DNA of 64,000 nt from Rhodococcus jostii RHA1 (GTDB lineage: Bacteria > Actinomycetota > Actinomycetes > Mycobacteriales > Mycobacteriaceae). The stretch lies in contig NC_008268.1 in the NCBI RefSeq assembly GCF_000014565.1, positions 7,382,501 to 7,446,500 of the forward strand. The letters are read 5' to 3'. Made by a program: the position numbers and the translations under genes. Shown here piece by piece: positions 63,277 to 64,000 of this stretch (its first letter is position 1; each line of letters opens with the position of its first letter). The notes under the pieces were generated by a model that saw only the letters and a list, made by a program, of their open reading frames with translations, was not told the DNA's origin and searched no databases.

Positions 63277-64000
63277 TCAGCGGGCGTAGCGCGGGTCGAT
63301 CGGAGGCAGGGTGGTGGGGCCGAAGTTGTTCGCGATCGGCATCATCGCCGTGAACCAGGTGCGGGCCGGCTCGGTGCCGCCGAAGAGGTTGCCGTCCCCG
63401 CACGAGCGCAGTGGGCTGGTACAGATCTGGCCGGGGGTCGGCGAGTCCCCGAACACGTAGACGCTGCCGGCCAGGTTGTTCGTGTACCCGATGAACGCCG
63501 ACGACATGTGCGATTCGGTGGTCCCGGTCTTGCCGGACATCGGCAGCTTCCACCCGGCGGCCGCGGCAGCGGCCGACGCCGTGCCACCGGGCAGGTCGTC
63601 CTTGCTGAGCGCGTTGGACAGGGTGTCGGCCAGGCCGGGATCGATGACCTGCTCGCACGCCTGCTGGGTGAGCGGGACCGGTCGGCCCTGCCGGTCGACG
63701 ATGGAGTCGATCGGGCTCGGCGGGCACCACTTGCCGTGTGAGGCCAGGGTCGCGGCGACATTCGACAGCTCGAGCGGATTGATCCACACCGGGCCGAGGG
63801 TGAACGACCCCAGATTCTGGTCCTTCTGCATGTCGGCCAGGCTTTGGTCCCCGTACCCGGACGTGCCCGGTTCGGTGTAGGACCGCATGCCGAGGCGTAT
63901 CGCCATGTCCACCGTCGCATCGACCCCGGTGGCCTGGAGAAGTTTCACGAACGCGGTGTTCGGCGACTGGGCGAGGGCGTCGGTGAGCGACAGTGCCCGC
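63277..64000 (-). CDS. Penicillin-binding protein, C-terminal part of the transpeptidase domain; N-terminus outside window
   Basis: The frame is open from the window edge to TGA 63277 (about 240 residues). The transpeptidase motif S-P-N (the SxN element) is in ALAQSPNTAFVKLLQATG, and K-T-G-T in LPMSGKTGTTESHMSS. The catalytic S-x-x-K lies upstream, outside the window. The stretch between SxN and KTGT and the short tail after it fit a class A (PonA-like) PBP. It cross-links peptidoglycan outside the membrane. Confidence 0.88.
   Translation of the reverse strand, partial: RALSLTDALAQSPNTAFVKLLQATGVDATVDMAIRLGMRSYTEPGTSGYGDQSLADMQKDQNLGSFTLGPVWINPLELSNVAATLASHGKWCPPSPIDSIVDRQGRPVPLTQQACEQVIDPGLADTLSNALSKDDLPGGTASAAAAAAGWKLPMSGKTGTTESHMSSAFIGYTNNLAGSVYVFGDSPTPGQICTSPLRSCGDGNLFGGTEPARTWFTAMMPIANNFGPTTLPPIDPRYAR

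Overview
The window is high-GC actinobacterial chromosome, most likely from the Rhodococcus opacus/jostii group (order Mycobacteriales). The evidence is GTG/TTG starts, ATGA/GTGA stop-start overlaps, and a gene order that matches the Mycobacterium tuberculosis Rv2672-Rv2577 interval: TAP-like lipoprotein, RibD-like reductase, AFG1-type ATPase and GNAT; then thrS, HIT, pgsA, patA, pimA, NUDIX, pdxS, tesB, pdxT, yebC, ruvCAB, yajC-secDF, lipoprotein, apt, rel, two cyclophilins, glyoxalase-like protein and hisS. The species is inference; the gene order is read from the translated proteins.

Layout. 1-5.2 kb: accessory enzymes and an MFS-led operon. 5.2-6.2 kb: a branched-chain-rich leader peptide followed by a stand-alone LeuA regulatory domain. 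6.2-7.1 kb: six tRNAs (Val-GAC x2, Gly-GCC x2, Cys-GCA, Val-CAC). 7.2-37 kb: the conserved housekeeping block. This covers RNA ligation, Thr- and His-tRNA charging, phosphatidylinositol mannoside synthesis (pgsA-patA-pimA), vitamin B6 (pdxS/pdxT), Holliday-junction processing (ruvCAB), Sec translocation (yajC-secD-secF), purine salvage, (p)ppGpp metabolism and extracytoplasmic proline isomerisation. 37-47.5 kb: a layered mobile-element island. It holds a frameshifted ESX/PPE-like pseudogene, a long TnpB-like nuclease, an IS3 element whose ends can be read exactly, IS110 and IS21 remnants, and an approximately 3.2 kb element with a tyrosine recombinase, an XRE protein and a ten-CxxC recombinase-like protein that splits istB. 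47.5-53.5 kb: a TetR-controlled transport/nitrogen operon (APC permease, two DUF1989 proteins resembling carboxyguanidine deiminase subunits, and a carboxyltransferase-only relative of urea/guanidine carboxylase). 53.5-64 kb: an ArsR-SRPBCC-RidD/DHFR-like operon, an NAD(P)-binding oxidoreductase, a degenerate HD-GYP/LuxR regulator, an ABC exporter, a serine hydrolase lipoprotein, several small stress-type proteins with DosR-like and CRP-like sites nearby, and the 3' part of a penicillin-binding protein.

The three places most worth attention are the leader peptide plus orphan LeuA regulatory domain (5.53-6.17 kb), the istB-splitting recombinase trio (41.8-45.0 kb), and the carboxyltransferase-only operon (48.4-53.5 kb).
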